Part shown: positions 53,955 through 63,785 of the stretch, in pieces
Layout: each line of letters opens with the position of its first letter
Numbering within the stretch: the first letter of the stretch is position 1
Assembly (NCBI GenBank): GCA_007753675.1
Contig: CP036432.1
Coordinates: forward strand, 7,504,233 to 7,568,232
Direction: 5' to 3'
DNA: 64,000 bases
Origin: Stieleria magnilauensis
GTDB lineage: Bacteria > Planctomycetota > Planctomycetia > Pirellulales > Pirellulaceae
Made by a program: the position numbers and the translations under genes
Notes under the pieces: model-generated
Told to the model about the DNA's origin: nothing
Seen by the model: only the letters and a program-made list of their open reading frames with translations
Databases searched by the model: none

Positions 53955-54599
53955 TCAATCCCGATCGTCGAGAACAAAGGGCTCGAGCAATTCACGCAGT
54001 CGTTTCCGCGCGGCATGCAAATTGGCGTGAACCGTTTGCGGCGTGATGTCCAGCAATTGCCCGACTTCACGTGCGGTCATGTTTTGCCACACCATCAGAC
54101 CAAACACCTCGCGTTGTCGATCCGGCAGCTCTCGCACGGCCGCCGCAACCACGCTGCGCACCTCGGCGTCGAGCACCTGTTGAGTCGGGCCGCGTTCCGG
54201 GGTGACCAGATTCTCGCTTTGCGAATCGCATCGGCTGTGTCCATCACGCTGGATGTCTGGTGGCGGAGGCAGGTTTTCTTGCCGGCGTCGTTGGGCGGCC
54301 ATCCCATCGCGAACGGCGTGAATCACGATTTTGGTGAGCCACGTGTCGACATGCGATTGGCCTCGAAATTGGCGCCATGATTTGGAAGCTTTCAGCAATG
54401 CGTTTTGAACCGCCTCGGCCGCGATGTCCTCATTTCCGGACAGCCGTCGTGCGATCGCGATCAGTTTGGGCAAACCCGCCGAGACCGCTCGGGAAAATTC
54501 GGGTTCGGTCAGCGATTCTTGCATCGACGCCCGCCGCGTGGATGTGCGTTGACAGACCCGACGATCTTCGAACAGACTGTCAAACGCGGCATCCATCAT
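53955..54599 (-). CDS. ECF-type RNA polymerase sigma factor
   Basis: A 214-residue sigma-70 family protein. Region 2 (LIAIARRLSGNEDIAAEAVQ, then FRGQSHVDTWLTKIVIHAVR) and region 4 (ELPDRQREVFGLMVWQNMTA, then LDITPQTVHANLHAARKRLR) are visible, with a variable linker. An internal ATG at residue 25 is an alternative start. It is followed within 5 bp by the anti-sigma-like gene, a typical regulatory pairing. Confidence 0.92.
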   Translation of the reverse strand: MMDAAFDSLFEDRRVCQRTSTRRASMQESLTEPEFSRAVSAGLPKLIAIARRLSGNEDIAAEAVQNALLKASKSWRQFRGQSHVDTWLTKIVIHAVRDGMAAQRRRQENLPPPPDIQRDGHSRCDSQSENLVTPERGPTQQVLDAEVRSVVAAAVRELPDRQREVFGLMVWQNMTAREVGQLLDITPQTVHANLHAARKRLRELLEPFVLDDRD

Positions 54600-54877
54600 G
54601 AAACTCGGTGGTTAGCGACATCCCCTTAGACCGATCCGGACCCCAAAACCTCAAAAAGAAAATCGGCTGGCAACCGATTTTAAACGACTATTCTATGTCG
54701 CCGCGCGCCGCTGTGGTGTGGCAGCCCCGATCCGGCCGATGACGGCACTCTGCGGCGGGCTGCCAGAATCGGGCTCGCGAACCAGCCCCATCCAGGCCAC
54801 GAAAGACTCCTCACAATGACCCGTGCGATCAAAGCTGTGGCGAAACGAACGAATCAACGACCAAGGTAATCCCTCTC
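54600..54877. other. Divergent intergenic region
   Basis: About 278 bp between the leftward sigma-factor operon and the rightward esterase gene. It contains AAACCTCAAAAAGAAAATCG-like A-rich sequence near 54648 and TTTTAAACGACTATTCTATG near 54678, which could hold an A/T-rich promoter. No gene recognised. Confidence 0.35.
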
Positions 54878-55564
54878 GTGAGCAAATACGTACTACAACT
54901 TTCGTTTGCGTTGACAAGCTTGTTCCTCGGTGGGCAAGCGGTGATGGCACAAGCTCATCCCCTGAGAATCGGATTGATCGGTGACTCGACCGTCGCGACG
55001 ACGTATGGATGGGGTCCCGCGTTTGAAGACCGCTGCACGGAGCAAACGAAAGTGCTTCATTTCGCAAAGAATGGAGCCACACTTGAGTCCTTGTCGAAAA
55101 AATTTGACGAGTTGCTGCAGCAGAAGCCGGACTATGTCATCATTCAATTCGGCCACAACGACCAGAAGCGTTACGGCCCGGACGTCTATCGAACCAAGCT
55201 GACTTCATACGTCGAAAGGGCGAAGCTGGCCGGCGTCAAGCCAATCGTTTTCAGTTCGGTCACGCGTCGGAATTTCGGCGACGACGGAACGATCCTGCCT
55301 CGGGAAGCAACGTTGAAAGCCGCCCTGCCGTCGTACGCCGCAACGGCTCAACTCGTTGCGAAGCAGCAGGGGGTGCCGTTTGTTGATCTGTATGGCATCA
55401 GTGTGAACCATCACAACACAATCGGCCCCCAGGAAAGCCGGCAGTACAACTTCAATCCTAGCGACACCACCCATTTCAGTCCCGCAGGAGCCGCCGCGAC
55501 CGCAGAGCTGATCATCAAGGCGCTCAAAGTCGCGGTGCCCGAACTCAATGGCTGTTTCAAATGA
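54878..55564 (+). CDS. Secreted SGNH/GDSL esterase (rhamnogalacturonan-acetylesterase type)
   Basis: A 228-residue exported hydrolase. After a signal peptide (about 8-24) come the SGNH blocks: Ser in IGLIGDSTVA (block I, about residue 34), Asn in QFGHNDQKR (block III) and Asp/His in DTTHFSPAGA (block V, about residue 200). This order and the HND form match rhamnogalacturonan acetylesterases, which remove acetyl groups from pectic polysaccharides. Starts with GTG at 54878. Confidence 0.85.
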   Translation: MSKYVLQLSFALTSLFLGGQAVMAQAHPLRIGLIGDSTVATTYGWGPAFEDRCTEQTKVLHFAKNGATLESLSKKFDELLQQKPDYVIIQFGHNDQKRYGPDVYRTKLTSYVERAKLAGVKPIVFSSVTRRNFGDDGTILPREATLKAALPSYAATAQLVAKQQGVPFVDLYGISVNHHNTIGPQESRQYNFNPSDTTHFSPAGAAATAELIIKALKVAVPELNGCFK

Positions 55565-55651
55565 GCCGATGAATCTTCCGGCGGGACGGCGACCACTCTG
55601 TACGTGTGGAGCAACCGTTCGCGTCGCGACGACGAGTTTCCCCAGGTGACT

Positions 55652-56143
55652 TCAATTATTCTGGGCCAAACGTCGCCAGATCAGCGCGACGAGCCAAAAC
55701 GAAAAAACCACGGTCGGGGAGTCCCAGTCGGACGTCAGAATCTCCATCTTGCCGCGGCGGGTCAACGGATGATTGGGCCGCATCGTGGCGATTGATTCTT
55801 CGCCTCGCCGTAGCGTATAGCAGCGTGTGAATGCCGAATCAGTGGCCAGCAACAGCGGACCGCCCGGCGCATCGATGTCAAAGGATCGCCAGAACACCGA
55901 TTGTTTTTGCGCCGAGGCGACTTCGGTTCCCTCATGTTCCAGCGTCCAATGTCCACTAAACACGCCCTGTTTCTTGACCGCGAAAACGACGCCGTCGACT
56001 ACGATTGAACCCTGCTCGCTGGACGATCGCAGCCTGGTTTCTCCGTTGAGAACGTCTCCCTTCAGATAATAATTCCACGAACACACGCCTTGCGGCAGAC
56101 ATTGGATTGTCGTGCTCGTCTGGTTTGAAGTCGTGCTGGACAT
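55652..56143 (-). CDS. Tubby/LURP-one-like small protein
   Basis: A 163-residue protein without a signal peptide. Its pattern of beta strands around a hydrophobic C-terminal helix (VFSFWLVALIWRRLAQ) recalls the tubby-C/LURP-one-related fold (FAVKKQGVFSGHWTLEHEG, LLLATDSAFTRCYTLRRGEE). A conserved-looking CSWNYYLKGDVLNGETRLRS segment is near the start. The longer open frame upstream is ignored because ATG 56143 begins the folded part. Weak assignment. Confidence 0.45.
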   Translation of the reverse strand: MSSTTSNQTSTTIQCLPQGVCSWNYYLKGDVLNGETRLRSSSEQGSIVVDGVVFAVKKQGVFSGHWTLEHEGTEVASAQKQSVFWRSFDIDAPGGPLLLATDSAFTRCYTLRRGEESIATMRPNHPLTRRGKMEILTSDWDSPTVVFSFWLVALIWRRLAQNN

Positions 56144-56393
56144 GGACAACGCGCCGACAGGGATGGATGGTGGATGGGATTCGTGACCGAGACTTTGTCG
56201 ACCGGCTGTTCTCACTGGGCCGATTCCAATCGGAAAGGGGGCGCACCATTGCAATGCAGCTTTGGATTGACTGTAGCCGGGGATTCAATGCGCGAGCAAC
56301 CGCATCGTACCAGGCTGCGCCGGCACGCTCACGTCGTTAGAATGGTTCGGACACCAATCTATCGAATCGATCGTTGCAAAACGGGTTGCCCCC

Positions 56394-57806
56394 ATGGCGT
56401 CTGACGCATCACCCAGATCATCATCGTCAAGCAAACGAACCCTCATTGCGCTGATGGTCTGTCTCGGACTCGCCGTCTTGCTGTGCGGCGGTCCGCTGAC
56501 ATGGTGGGCCGCACGACGCTCGGCCGCCAGCGCCGAAGTTGCTGATCGCCGCGAAGAAATCCGTGCGCGGGGGCTGCCGATTGACGACGCATCCATGGAA
56601 GCCTTTCGTGTCCGAACCATGGGGCACGAAAAATCGCAACGCTGGATGAACGTCTTGGAGGAAATCCAGTCGCAGGCGTTTGAGAATTCCTGTCGTGGCG
56701 TCCCCGTGGTTGGCATTACCGAAGAGGATGCCGATTACGTTTATGGTCAACCCTATCGCTTTGACGATGAAGTGCGACAGTTTCTTGGCCAGTGGGCGGA
56801 GCTGCGTGAAGAGATTCATGACATCACCGAGGGGACGGGCCCGATTTGGACGGACATCCAGATGGATTCCTTCAACACCCTGTTGCCATACGTCCAGTCT
56901 TCACGCAGCGTGGCGAGATTGCTGTCACTGGAGTTTGAAGACGCGCTCCGGCGTGATGATCGCCGGCAAGCGTTCGGCAGCATGATGGCCATGCTCGGCG
57001 TGGCTCGGGCGTTCGAAAAAGAGCCGCTCATCATTTCGCAACTCGTGGTGATTGCGATTCACTCCATGGCGTTGAAACACGTCAAGGTAGCGATCGAGCA
57101 TGATCTGTTCGACGAGATGCAGCTGAAAAAAATCCTCGAGCAATTGCGCGCCTTTGACGATTTCGGGACTCGTTACCGGCTCGCCATCGTGGGAGAACGC
57201 GCCATGTCGCAACCGGTCTTCGATGATTTGCAGCGTCTTGGGGAAGACGTCGGGATGCCGCCGGGAGGATTCAACCAACGGCCGATCGATGCCCTCGCTT
57301 CATTGGAGATCATGGAGAAAGCCGAATCGATCACCACCGATGACCTGTCTGACTTCTTTATTCACACGGCCGCACTCGATTCGGATTTCAATCAGCAAAT
57401 CCAACGGGCCGGCTGGCTGAAAAAGCTGGAGACGATCGTGACCAGCCTGACGGTTCCGGCGCTCGGTGCGGCCGGCAAAGCGTTCGTGCGTTCGGCGATG
57501 GAGAATCGGATCGCCAAGATCGGCATCGGGCTCCGGCTGTTCGAAAAACGTCATGACCGCTGGCCCGCCAGTTTGGACGAACTGACTGCCGCGGACTTGG
57601 ACGCTACCTTGGGCCCGATCGATCCGACCGGCAACGTGCCCTTCGGCTTCCGCGTGATCGACGGCAAGGCACAGGTTTGGGGATTTGACCCGCAAAGCCC
57701 CGGCGACAGCACGCCGTCCGAGCCGATCGATGTCGACCAACTCGACGCGCATGAGGAACACCTGAAGTACTGGTCTTGGGAATTGCAGCCGGCCGAGTCA
57801 CCGTAG
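56394..57806 (+). CDS. Membrane-anchored hypothetical protein
   Basis: A 470-residue protein with one N-terminal membrane segment (about 16-40, LIALMVCLGLAVLLCGGPLT) and a largely helical outer part (EVADRREEIRARGLPIDDAS). A C-terminal segment (LRLFEKRHDRWPASLDEL) resembles a planctomycete type-II-secretion-pilin-like motif of unknown function. The last 9 bp overlap the convergent amidohydrolase gene. Confidence 0.6.
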   Translation: MASDASPRSSSSSKRTLIALMVCLGLAVLLCGGPLTWWAARRSAASAEVADRREEIRARGLPIDDASMEAFRVRTMGHEKSQRWMNVLEEIQSQAFENSCRGVPVVGITEEDADYVYGQPYRFDDEVRQFLGQWAELREEIHDITEGTGPIWTDIQMDSFNTLLPYVQSSRSVARLLSLEFEDALRRDDRRQAFGSMMAMLGVARAFEKEPLIISQLVVIAIHSMALKHVKVAIEHDLFDEMQLKKILEQLRAFDDFGTRYRLAIVGERAMSQPVFDDLQRLGEDVGMPPGGFNQRPIDALASLEIMEKAESITTDDLSDFFIHTAALDSDFNQQIQRAGWLKKLETIVTSLTVPALGAAGKAFVRSAMENRIAKIGIGLRLFEKRHDRWPASLDELTAADLDATLGPIDPTGNVPFGFRVIDGKAQVWGFDPQSPGDSTPSEPIDVDQLDAHEEHLKYWSWELQPAESP

Positions 57807-58745
57807 GTGCTGCGGGTTGATCCCATAGACTCGGATCGCGTTGTCACGCATGCCCTTTCGCAGCGCCGAGTCTCCTTTGGATGCCAAGAACTCCTGCACG
57901 ATTCGAACCACATCGTCGACGCTGCCGAAGTGCGTGCTGACGCCCCAGTTGGTCGCAAAGATCACTCGGTCTTCGCCGAACGCCGCAAAGCAGGGTTCCA
58001 GCACAGGGAGGTACGTTTGCAGATCGGTGGGGGCTTGTTCGACGAACGGCTTGGTGCCGGCGAAGTTGACGATGCTGGAGATTTTCATGAAGACGTTTTC
58101 AAACGTCGCGCAACGGGCGACCGCCTGTTTCCATTGATCGCTCACCTTGCCATCGACCATGTTCGCGCGAAAGCAGTGATTGATCACAATCTTTAGCCGT
58201 GGAAATGTGGCGGCCAACTCGGCGACGTCGTCTGCGTGGCTCGGTTCGATCAGCAGATCAACGACCATTCCATCGGTTTGGAGCGTCGCAAGATTCTTGC
58301 GCGCCGTTTCGTTCTTGAGGTAACCGGAAAGTTCATCGAACCGAAATCGATAACCGTTCAGGTAGCCGGTCTGCTTGTACCGCCGGTGATGCGTTTGGAA
58401 ATCTTCCGATGAGAGGTCAGCGCGAGCGACATAGCCGCAAACGAGATCGGACTTGGCTTGATCGAGCAGCCAGTCGTTGAATTGGGGTTGGTCCTGGTCG
58501 ACGGCCTCAACGACCAACGTGGATTGAATGCCCAGTCGATCGGCGAGTTCGCGGTAGTCCTCGGGAACGACGACGTGGCCGAGCGTGTTCTGAGGTTCGC
58601 GTTTGACCGTTTGATTTTCCAGGGCGATCTGCTCGCGACCCTTGAAATGGGTGTGCGGGTCGATGATCCACGGCTGTTCGGCGATCGCCGTGATGGAAGT
58701 CAATGCCAGCACCGATAGCGATGCCGCGAACTGCAGAACGTTCAT
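57798..58745 (-). CDS. Secreted amidohydrolase (TIM-barrel metal hydrolase)
   Basis: A 315-residue protein with a signal peptide (about 1-22, LSVLALTSITAIAEQ). The metal-site motif PHTHFKG (about residues 28-34), the His in KIVINHCFRAN and the C-terminal RVIFATNWGVSTHFG fit the amidohydrolase-2 family, hydrolases or decarboxylases of small aromatic or lactone substrates. The ATG at 58745 starts the signal peptide. The specific substrate cannot be inferred. Confidence 0.8.
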   Translation of the reverse strand: MNVLQFAASLSVLALTSITAIAEQPWIIDPHTHFKGREQIALENQTVKREPQNTLGHVVVPEDYRELADRLGIQSTLVVEAVDQDQPQFNDWLLDQAKSDLVCGYVARADLSSEDFQTHHRRYKQTGYLNGYRFRFDELSGYLKNETARKNLATLQTDGMVVDLLIEPSHADDVAELAATFPRLKIVINHCFRANMVDGKVSDQWKQAVARCATFENVFMKISSIVNFAGTKPFVEQAPTDLQTYLPVLEPCFAAFGEDRVIFATNWGVSTHFGSVDDVVRIVQEFLASKGDSALRKGMRDNAIRVYGINPQHLR

Positions 58746-58950
58746 GAGGGGGGCCAATGTTGGAATACCGGGGCAACGACGGGCGAGGCGATGCCCGTCT
58801 CGACGCAATGATAACCCGAATGCGATGAGTTGGTCCCATTTTGGTCGATCCCGCCCCGACGGACCATCTCACCTCCCAAGTGCAATTCGCGGAACATCGA
58901 TCCGGCGGCGGGGTTACACGGGAGGAAGGTCGCATGCCCAAGGAGTCCCA

Positions 58951-59367
58951 ATGAATCGTTGCAGCCGATATTTGTGTTGTTCAGCACTGTTGCTGGCGTT
59001 GATTGTCGGGTCTGGAAACACATCGGCGCAGGAGCGGTCAGAGTCGACGTCGACGGTTGCCAAGCTGCAAACCCATGCGATTCCCGATGGATTTCCACCG
59101 GACGTTTTAGCCCAGTTTGCATCGGTCGTCCCCGTCGAGAGGATGATTTATTTTGCCGAACGACGCCAACTGGTGGTCTATGGGAAACCAGAATTACAAT
59201 TGGAGGTGATGAAAAGGATAGTCGCCGTTCCCCGCGAACAGCGTCCGCCAACGACAGCCGCAGTAGAACCTCCTGGGCAAGTCAAGGCCCTGTCGTTGCC
59301 GCGCCGCCCCGTGACGATCGTTCATCTGAAAGACCTGGATCTCTTGCTGATTCGATTCGGTCGTTGA
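58951..59367 (+). CDS. Small secreted hypothetical protein
   Basis: A 138-residue exported protein, signal peptide about 1-26 (YLCCSALLLALIVGSGNTSA). The mature part has the pattern RQLVVYGKPELQLEVMKRIV. The ATG at 58951 is preceded by AAGGAG seven bases away, so the longer upstream frame is rejected. Function not recognised. Confidence 0.65.
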   Translation: MNRCSRYLCCSALLLALIVGSGNTSAQERSESTSTVAKLQTHAIPDGFPPDVLAQFASVVPVERMIYFAERRQLVVYGKPELQLEVMKRIVAVPREQRPPTTAAVEPPGQVKALSLPRRPVTIVHLKDLDLLLIRFGR

Positions 59368-59511
59368 CCAGAGTTCCACGTGGTGGGACACACCGCACCT
59401 GCCGAGCGAGCGCGATGTGAGCATCACCGCGCGTGCCCGGTGGCATGCACCGCATGGCCCACGCTGCGACTCGACTAGCCGGCGGATCGGAGATCGTTCA
59501 CAATTGCGTTC

Positions 59512-60708
59512 ATGCATGAAACCTTTCGAATCGATCCGAATGTGTCCGAACAGGGGCTCGGTGAGCAGATCGCCGCTGCTTGCGAGCAGATGGAGGAAAC
59601 GTATGCCGACGGTTTCTATTCCAAGTTGACCGTCTATCGGCATTGGTCCAAGCACAATCCCGAGTTGTCCGGCAAGATCGCCCGGCCGCGCGCCTATCGC
59701 TGGTACTTGCGCCGCGAGTTACTGAAGCTGGCCCGGCGTGGTGCGGAAATCACGATCGCGCGTTCGCGTCCGCGGGTCGATTTGAATTCTCCACAGTTGT
59801 TGGAGATGATTGATGAGACCGATTTTGATTTGACCCGCAAGAAGGTCTTTTTGTTCGGCCCCGAACGCAGCGAGTTGTCGATCAAGCGGCTGGAGCATTA
59901 CACCGGGACCAATGCGGAAGACTTTCAACGTTACGTGCTGTTGACCAACTACAACATGCACATCGCGGCGTTCATTCGTCAGTTTCCGGATTGCGAGCGG
60001 TCCAAGCGTGACGATGTGCAGATGCCGACGCTGCATCATCGGGAACCGGACAATCGCGGCATCAGCATCGTCAACATCGGGGTCGGTCCGTCCAACGCCA
60101 AGAACTTGACGGATCATTTGGCGGTGCTGCGTCCGGACGCGGTGTTGATGGTGGGGCACTGTGCGGGGGTACGGAACCATCAAGAGATCGGCGACTTTGT
60201 TTTGGCATCAGGCTACATGCGGGGCGATCACTTGCTGGACGAAGCCTTGCCGCCGGCGGTGCCGATCACGCCCAGTTTTTTGCTCAATCGCGCACTGGCC
60301 AGCGCGCTCGACGAAGCGGAATTGCCTTACCGGATCGGTGCGGTCTACACGACGGCGGATCGGAATTGGGAGCTTTCGCTGCGCAAGGCATTGGATCATT
60401 TGCGAGTCAGCCGCAGCATCGCCGTCGACATGGAATCGGCCACGGTCGCCGCCAATGGTTTTCGATATCGAATTCCCAACGCCACGCTGTTGTGTGTCTC
60501 GGACAAACCCTTGCACGGGCAACCCAAACTGCCTGGTGCGGCGAGGGCCTTTTATGACGAAACAAAGAAACAACACTTGGCCGTCGCGACCAATGCCATC
60601 GCCAGGATCAAGCAGGAGTATCCCGATGGATTGCCCAATAGCGATATTCGAGCGCCCGAAGAGTCGCTGCTGGAAGGTCCCGACGGGAGTTCCAAGGAAT
60701 CCTGGTAA
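59512..60708 (+). CDS. amn: AMP nucleosidase-like nucleoside phosphorylase-fold enzyme
   Basis: A 398-residue enzyme of the AMP nucleosidase group, which hydrolyses AMP to adenine and ribose-5-phosphate. An N-terminal domain of about 160 residues precedes the phosphorylase fold: NIGVGPSNAKNLTDHLAVLR, VLMVGHCAGVRNHQEIGDFV, and the catalytic glutamate/aspartate region IAVDMESATVAANG with LLCVSDKPLHG. Shorter than E. coli Amn (484 residues). Adenine salvage and adenylate control are the known roles. Confidence 0.85.
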   Translation: MHETFRIDPNVSEQGLGEQIAAACEQMEETYADGFYSKLTVYRHWSKHNPELSGKIARPRAYRWYLRRELLKLARRGAEITIARSRPRVDLNSPQLLEMIDETDFDLTRKKVFLFGPERSELSIKRLEHYTGTNAEDFQRYVLLTNYNMHIAAFIRQFPDCERSKRDDVQMPTLHHREPDNRGISIVNIGVGPSNAKNLTDHLAVLRPDAVLMVGHCAGVRNHQEIGDFVLASGYMRGDHLLDEALPPAVPITPSFLLNRALASALDEAELPYRIGAVYTTADRNWELSLRKALDHLRVSRSIAVDMESATVAANGFRYRIPNATLLCVSDKPLHGQPKLPGAARAFYDETKKQHLAVATNAIARIKQEYPDGLPNSDIRAPEESLLEGPDGSSKESW

Positions 60709-60717
60709 GGAAGCCGA

Positions 60718-61986
60718 TCACCTGCGATTCTGGGCGACGGCCAGGTAACCCGCCGCGACCTGCAGTCCGATGATGCTCCAGTTGAAATTTCGGAACGCTC
60801 GGGCCAGCGGGACGCCGCTGTCTTGGGCGACCGATTGAACGACGCCGTAGACCGGAAGCAGTCCGACCAGCAGCCCCAGTCCCCCGATCAACAGACCGCG
60901 TTTGGAGGTCGGCATCGCAAAGGCGGCGGTGACCGGGACGCACATCAGCGTCCAGTAGAACGCGACCACGGCAGCGGCAAACCAGCCACCGATCGCAATC
61001 GAGTAGATCGCCCCGCCAGCGGCGCAGATCAAACACGATGCCACCAGATTGGATCGCCAGATCATTCGAGACGTCAGCAGGTGACGCCCGAAATGGTGAA
61101 ACCGCAGCAACGTGTTGAAGATCGCGTCGGAGGTCCACGTCAGGACGGCAAACACCATGTATGCCATCAAGATCAGCGGGATGAAGGGCCGAATCCATGG
61201 CACGCTGTCGCCGGCACCACTGAGCACTTGGATCAACAGCCAGGCTCCGAAGATGATCGCGAATTGATGTTTCCGAGAAAGTCGGCTGAGCGCGATGTGG
61301 AACTTTCGGACCGAGCGAAACAGCAGGCTGCGGCTGCTGATCGCGTCGATCATTCCTTCGCGGGCCAGTTCGTTGGTCGGGTCCAATCGCAACGCTTCGC
61401 GGAACGCATTTTGGGCTTCCTGGTACTTGCCCGAGTTCAGTAGTGCCCAGCCGTGCGACGAGTGTGCGTACGAATCGTCGGGGCTGTTCTTCAGGTTTTT
61501 GGCGGCCGATTGAAGCGCTTCTCCGGTGCGGCCGAGACGTTCCAACGCGATCGTGCGGATGTTGTTGCAGCCGGCGGATTCCGGGTCGATGGCGAGTCCC
61601 TGTTCGGACAGACTCAGCGCGGTCGACCAGTCGCGGGTCGCCAATTTAATTTGCGCCGCTTGTGCGAAGTAGTCGGCGTCGTAAGGGTCCAGCCGGATGG
61701 CTTGTGAGATCGCTTCGTAGGCTTCGTCAAAATGGTTCCGTTTCCAAAGCACTCGGCTGCGGACGAAATGCACAAACGGGGCGTCCGGTTCCGCCGCGAC
61801 GGCCAACTCGGCTTCGCGGGTTGCGTCTTCGTAGCGTGATTCATCGGTGGCGGCGCAGATCGCCAACAGCGCATGGGCGAATCCGTCATCAGGATTCTCG
61901 GCCAGCATCTGACGGATCTCACGCTCGGCCATATCAAATCGCCCTTGGCCGATCAGCAGCTGGGCGCGGTCGTAGCGTTGTGTCAT
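60718..61986 (-). CDS. TPR protein with membrane domain
   Basis: A 422-residue protein. Residues about 1-215 are tetratricopeptide-like helices (AQLLIGQGRFDMAEREIRQM, DEAYEAISQAIRLDPYDADY, GKYQEAQNAFREALRLDPTN). Residues about 235-415 contain around five membrane segments (FIPLILMAYMVFAVLTW, GLLIGGLGLLVGLLPVYGVV). Its start overlaps the stop of the AAA ATPase gene by four bases (ATGA), indicating coupled translation and probably joint function. Confidence 0.8.
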   Translation of the reverse strand: MTQRYDRAQLLIGQGRFDMAEREIRQMLAENPDDGFAHALLAICAATDESRYEDATREAELAVAAEPDAPFVHFVRSRVLWKRNHFDEAYEAISQAIRLDPYDADYFAQAAQIKLATRDWSTALSLSEQGLAIDPESAGCNNIRTIALERLGRTGEALQSAAKNLKNSPDDSYAHSSHGWALLNSGKYQEAQNAFREALRLDPTNELAREGMIDAISSRSLLFRSVRKFHIALSRLSRKHQFAIIFGAWLLIQVLSGAGDSVPWIRPFIPLILMAYMVFAVLTWTSDAIFNTLLRFHHFGRHLLTSRMIWRSNLVASCLICAAGGAIYSIAIGGWFAAAVVAFYWTLMCVPVTAAFAMPTSKRGLLIGGLGLLVGLLPVYGVVQSVAQDSGVPLARAFRNFNWSIIGLQVAAGYLAVAQNRR

Positions 61987-63365
61987 CGCTTGATCTTCAG
62001 GTAGTCCAAAATCGGGTCATAAGCACCGCCTTCGTTGGAATAGAGCGCGTGGTTGCGTGCGGTGGAAAACCATTCGCCGGTGCTCGGTCGACAGCGTTTG
62101 ACGGCCGACATCAGATCACCCGTCGTGATCGGTTTGGGCAATCCCGTTTTCACTGCTTCCTTCAATTTCGTTTCAACCGCGGTGTCGACGACCGAGTTCA
62201 AATCCGCACCCGAAAAGTCCGCGGTTTTGGCGGCGAGTTTTTCCAGGTTGATCTTCTCCGTCGGCTTTCCGGCAAGTGCCAGTTTCAAGATTTCGATGCG
62301 AGCTTCCGCGTCCGGCGGCGGGACAAAAATGATTCGATCGAATCGGCCGGGGCGACGAAACGCGCTGTCCAAGTGCCACGGTGCGTTCGTGGCGGCGAGA
62401 AACAAGACGCCGTCATTGTCCGTCTCCACGCCGTCCAGCTCGGACAAGAACTGATTGATCAGATGTCGGCCGCTGCTGCGACGCATGTCCGATCGGCTGG
62501 CACCGAGCGCGTCGACTTCGTCAAAGAACACGACGCAGGGACGGTTGCGACGGGCTTGCTGGAACAGATTGTGGAGGTTCTTTTCGCTGTTGCCGACCCA
62601 CATGTCCAAGACATCGCTGATTCCGATGCTCAAGAATCCCGCATCGATTTCTCCGGCCGTCGCCCGCGCGAGCATCGTTTTGCCACATCCCGGCGGCCCG
62701 TACATCAAAATGCCTCCGCCGACTTTTTTTCCGTAGGCGGCAAACATCTCGGCATGTTGCAGCGGATAGATGATTTTGACGCGGATGTCTTCTTTCACAT
62801 CGGTCATGCCGCCGACATCGTCGAACTTGATCGACGGGGTCTCCAGGTCCGCGAATGATTCGTCGTCGATGTCCTGTTGGTCGAACCCCGCTTCGTCAAC
62901 GTCGTCCAGCCAGCTGGCCGGTGTACGCTGGGCGGACTCGTCGGACTCGGATTCGAAGTTCAGGCCGAGCAGGCTTTCGAACGCCGCATCCGACAGATCG
63001 GGGTCGGCGTCGATCGCGTCTTTGTATTGATTGATCGCCGATCGAGTTTCGCCCTGGCCATGGAGCACACGGGCGTGCAGCAACAACGCCTCGGCCGGCG
63101 GATTTTTTTCGGCGACCAATGTTTCAAGGATTGCCAGTGCGTGCGAAAGCCGATTGGCGCGTCGGTAGCTGTCGGCGAGCCCGAGTTGCAGTTGGGTGTT
63201 GCCGGGGTGATGATGGAGCGCATCTCGATAGACCTGGGCGGCTTCCTCAGCCCGCGACATTTGCAGCAGCGTTTTGGCGAGGTGGTCCGCCAACGCAATG
63301 TTCTCAGGTGCCAAACGAACGGCTTGGAGCAAGGCATCCAAGGCGACTTGGTTGGGGTCATTCAT
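61983..63365 (-). CDS. TPR-AAA+ ATPase
   Basis: A 460-residue protein. The N-terminal 110 residues are TPR-like (SRAEEAAQVYRDALHHHPGN). The AAA+ module (about 190-440) has Walker A GPPGCGKTM, Walker B VVFFDEVDALG, sensor 1 in VLFLAATNAPW and arginine fingers in SAFRRPGRFDR. It resembles spastin/katanin-like meiotic-clade AAA ATPases, which remodel or extract substrates. The operon is a 44-residue membrane peptide, this ATPase and a TPR-membrane protein. Confidence 0.88.
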   Translation of the reverse strand: MNDPNQVALDALLQAVRLAPENIALADHLAKTLLQMSRAEEAAQVYRDALHHHPGNTQLQLGLADSYRRANRLSHALAILETLVAEKNPPAEALLLHARVLHGQGETRSAINQYKDAIDADPDLSDAAFESLLGLNFESESDESAQRTPASWLDDVDEAGFDQQDIDDESFADLETPSIKFDDVGGMTDVKEDIRVKIIYPLQHAEMFAAYGKKVGGGILMYGPPGCGKTMLARATAGEIDAGFLSIGISDVLDMWVGNSEKNLHNLFQQARRNRPCVVFFDEVDALGASRSDMRRSSGRHLINQFLSELDGVETDNDGVLFLAATNAPWHLDSAFRRPGRFDRIIFVPPPDAEARIEILKLALAGKPTEKINLEKLAAKTADFSGADLNSVVDTAVETKLKEAVKTGLPKPITTGDLMSAVKRCRPSTGEWFSTARNHALYSNEGGAYDPILDYLKIKR

Positions 63366-63404
63366 GACGTTTTTCTTGGTGGGTCGATGAACGTGGGCTT
63401 GGGC

Positions 63405-63539
63405 TTATTCACCCAGACCGGCGATCGAGTGCACACAGGCAATGGTGGCAATCAAGCCGATCAGGGACAGCACGATGATCGGCAACCATGACGGGCCGGC
63501 TTTGTCGAATCGATCGAAGAGTCGTTGGGAAGCGTTCAT
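63405..63539 (-). CDS. 44-residue single-span membrane peptide
   Basis: A short frame from ATG 63539 to TAA 63405. Residues about 20-38 form one hydrophobic helix (LPIIVLSLIGLIATIACVHS) preceded by a charged segment with RLFDRFDKAG. It lies 39 bp upstream of the AAA ATPase gene on the same strand, matching operon spacing. Probably a small membrane subunit or anchor; no family recognised. Confidence 0.55.
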   Translation of the reverse strand: MNASQRLFDRFDKAGPSWLPIIVLSLIGLIATIACVHSIAGLGE

Positions 63540-63785
63540 GGATCGTTAGCGGTGGGAAGTTGCCGAGGAAAGGAAACCCGGTCCACGACATGCTAACAGT
63601 TGAGCATGCCAAGTACGACCGGCGGATCGCAGGATCGGTGATCCCAGGCGATGGTTCGACCGTTTTCCACCTGCAGGCCATTTTATGCTTGAGATCGGCG
63701 GTTAGAATGACACACCGGCAGTGCCCTTTCACTCAGTCCAGAGGTCTTGGAAGCGGGGCCGTGAACCACGGTCGCTGATCGCCCC

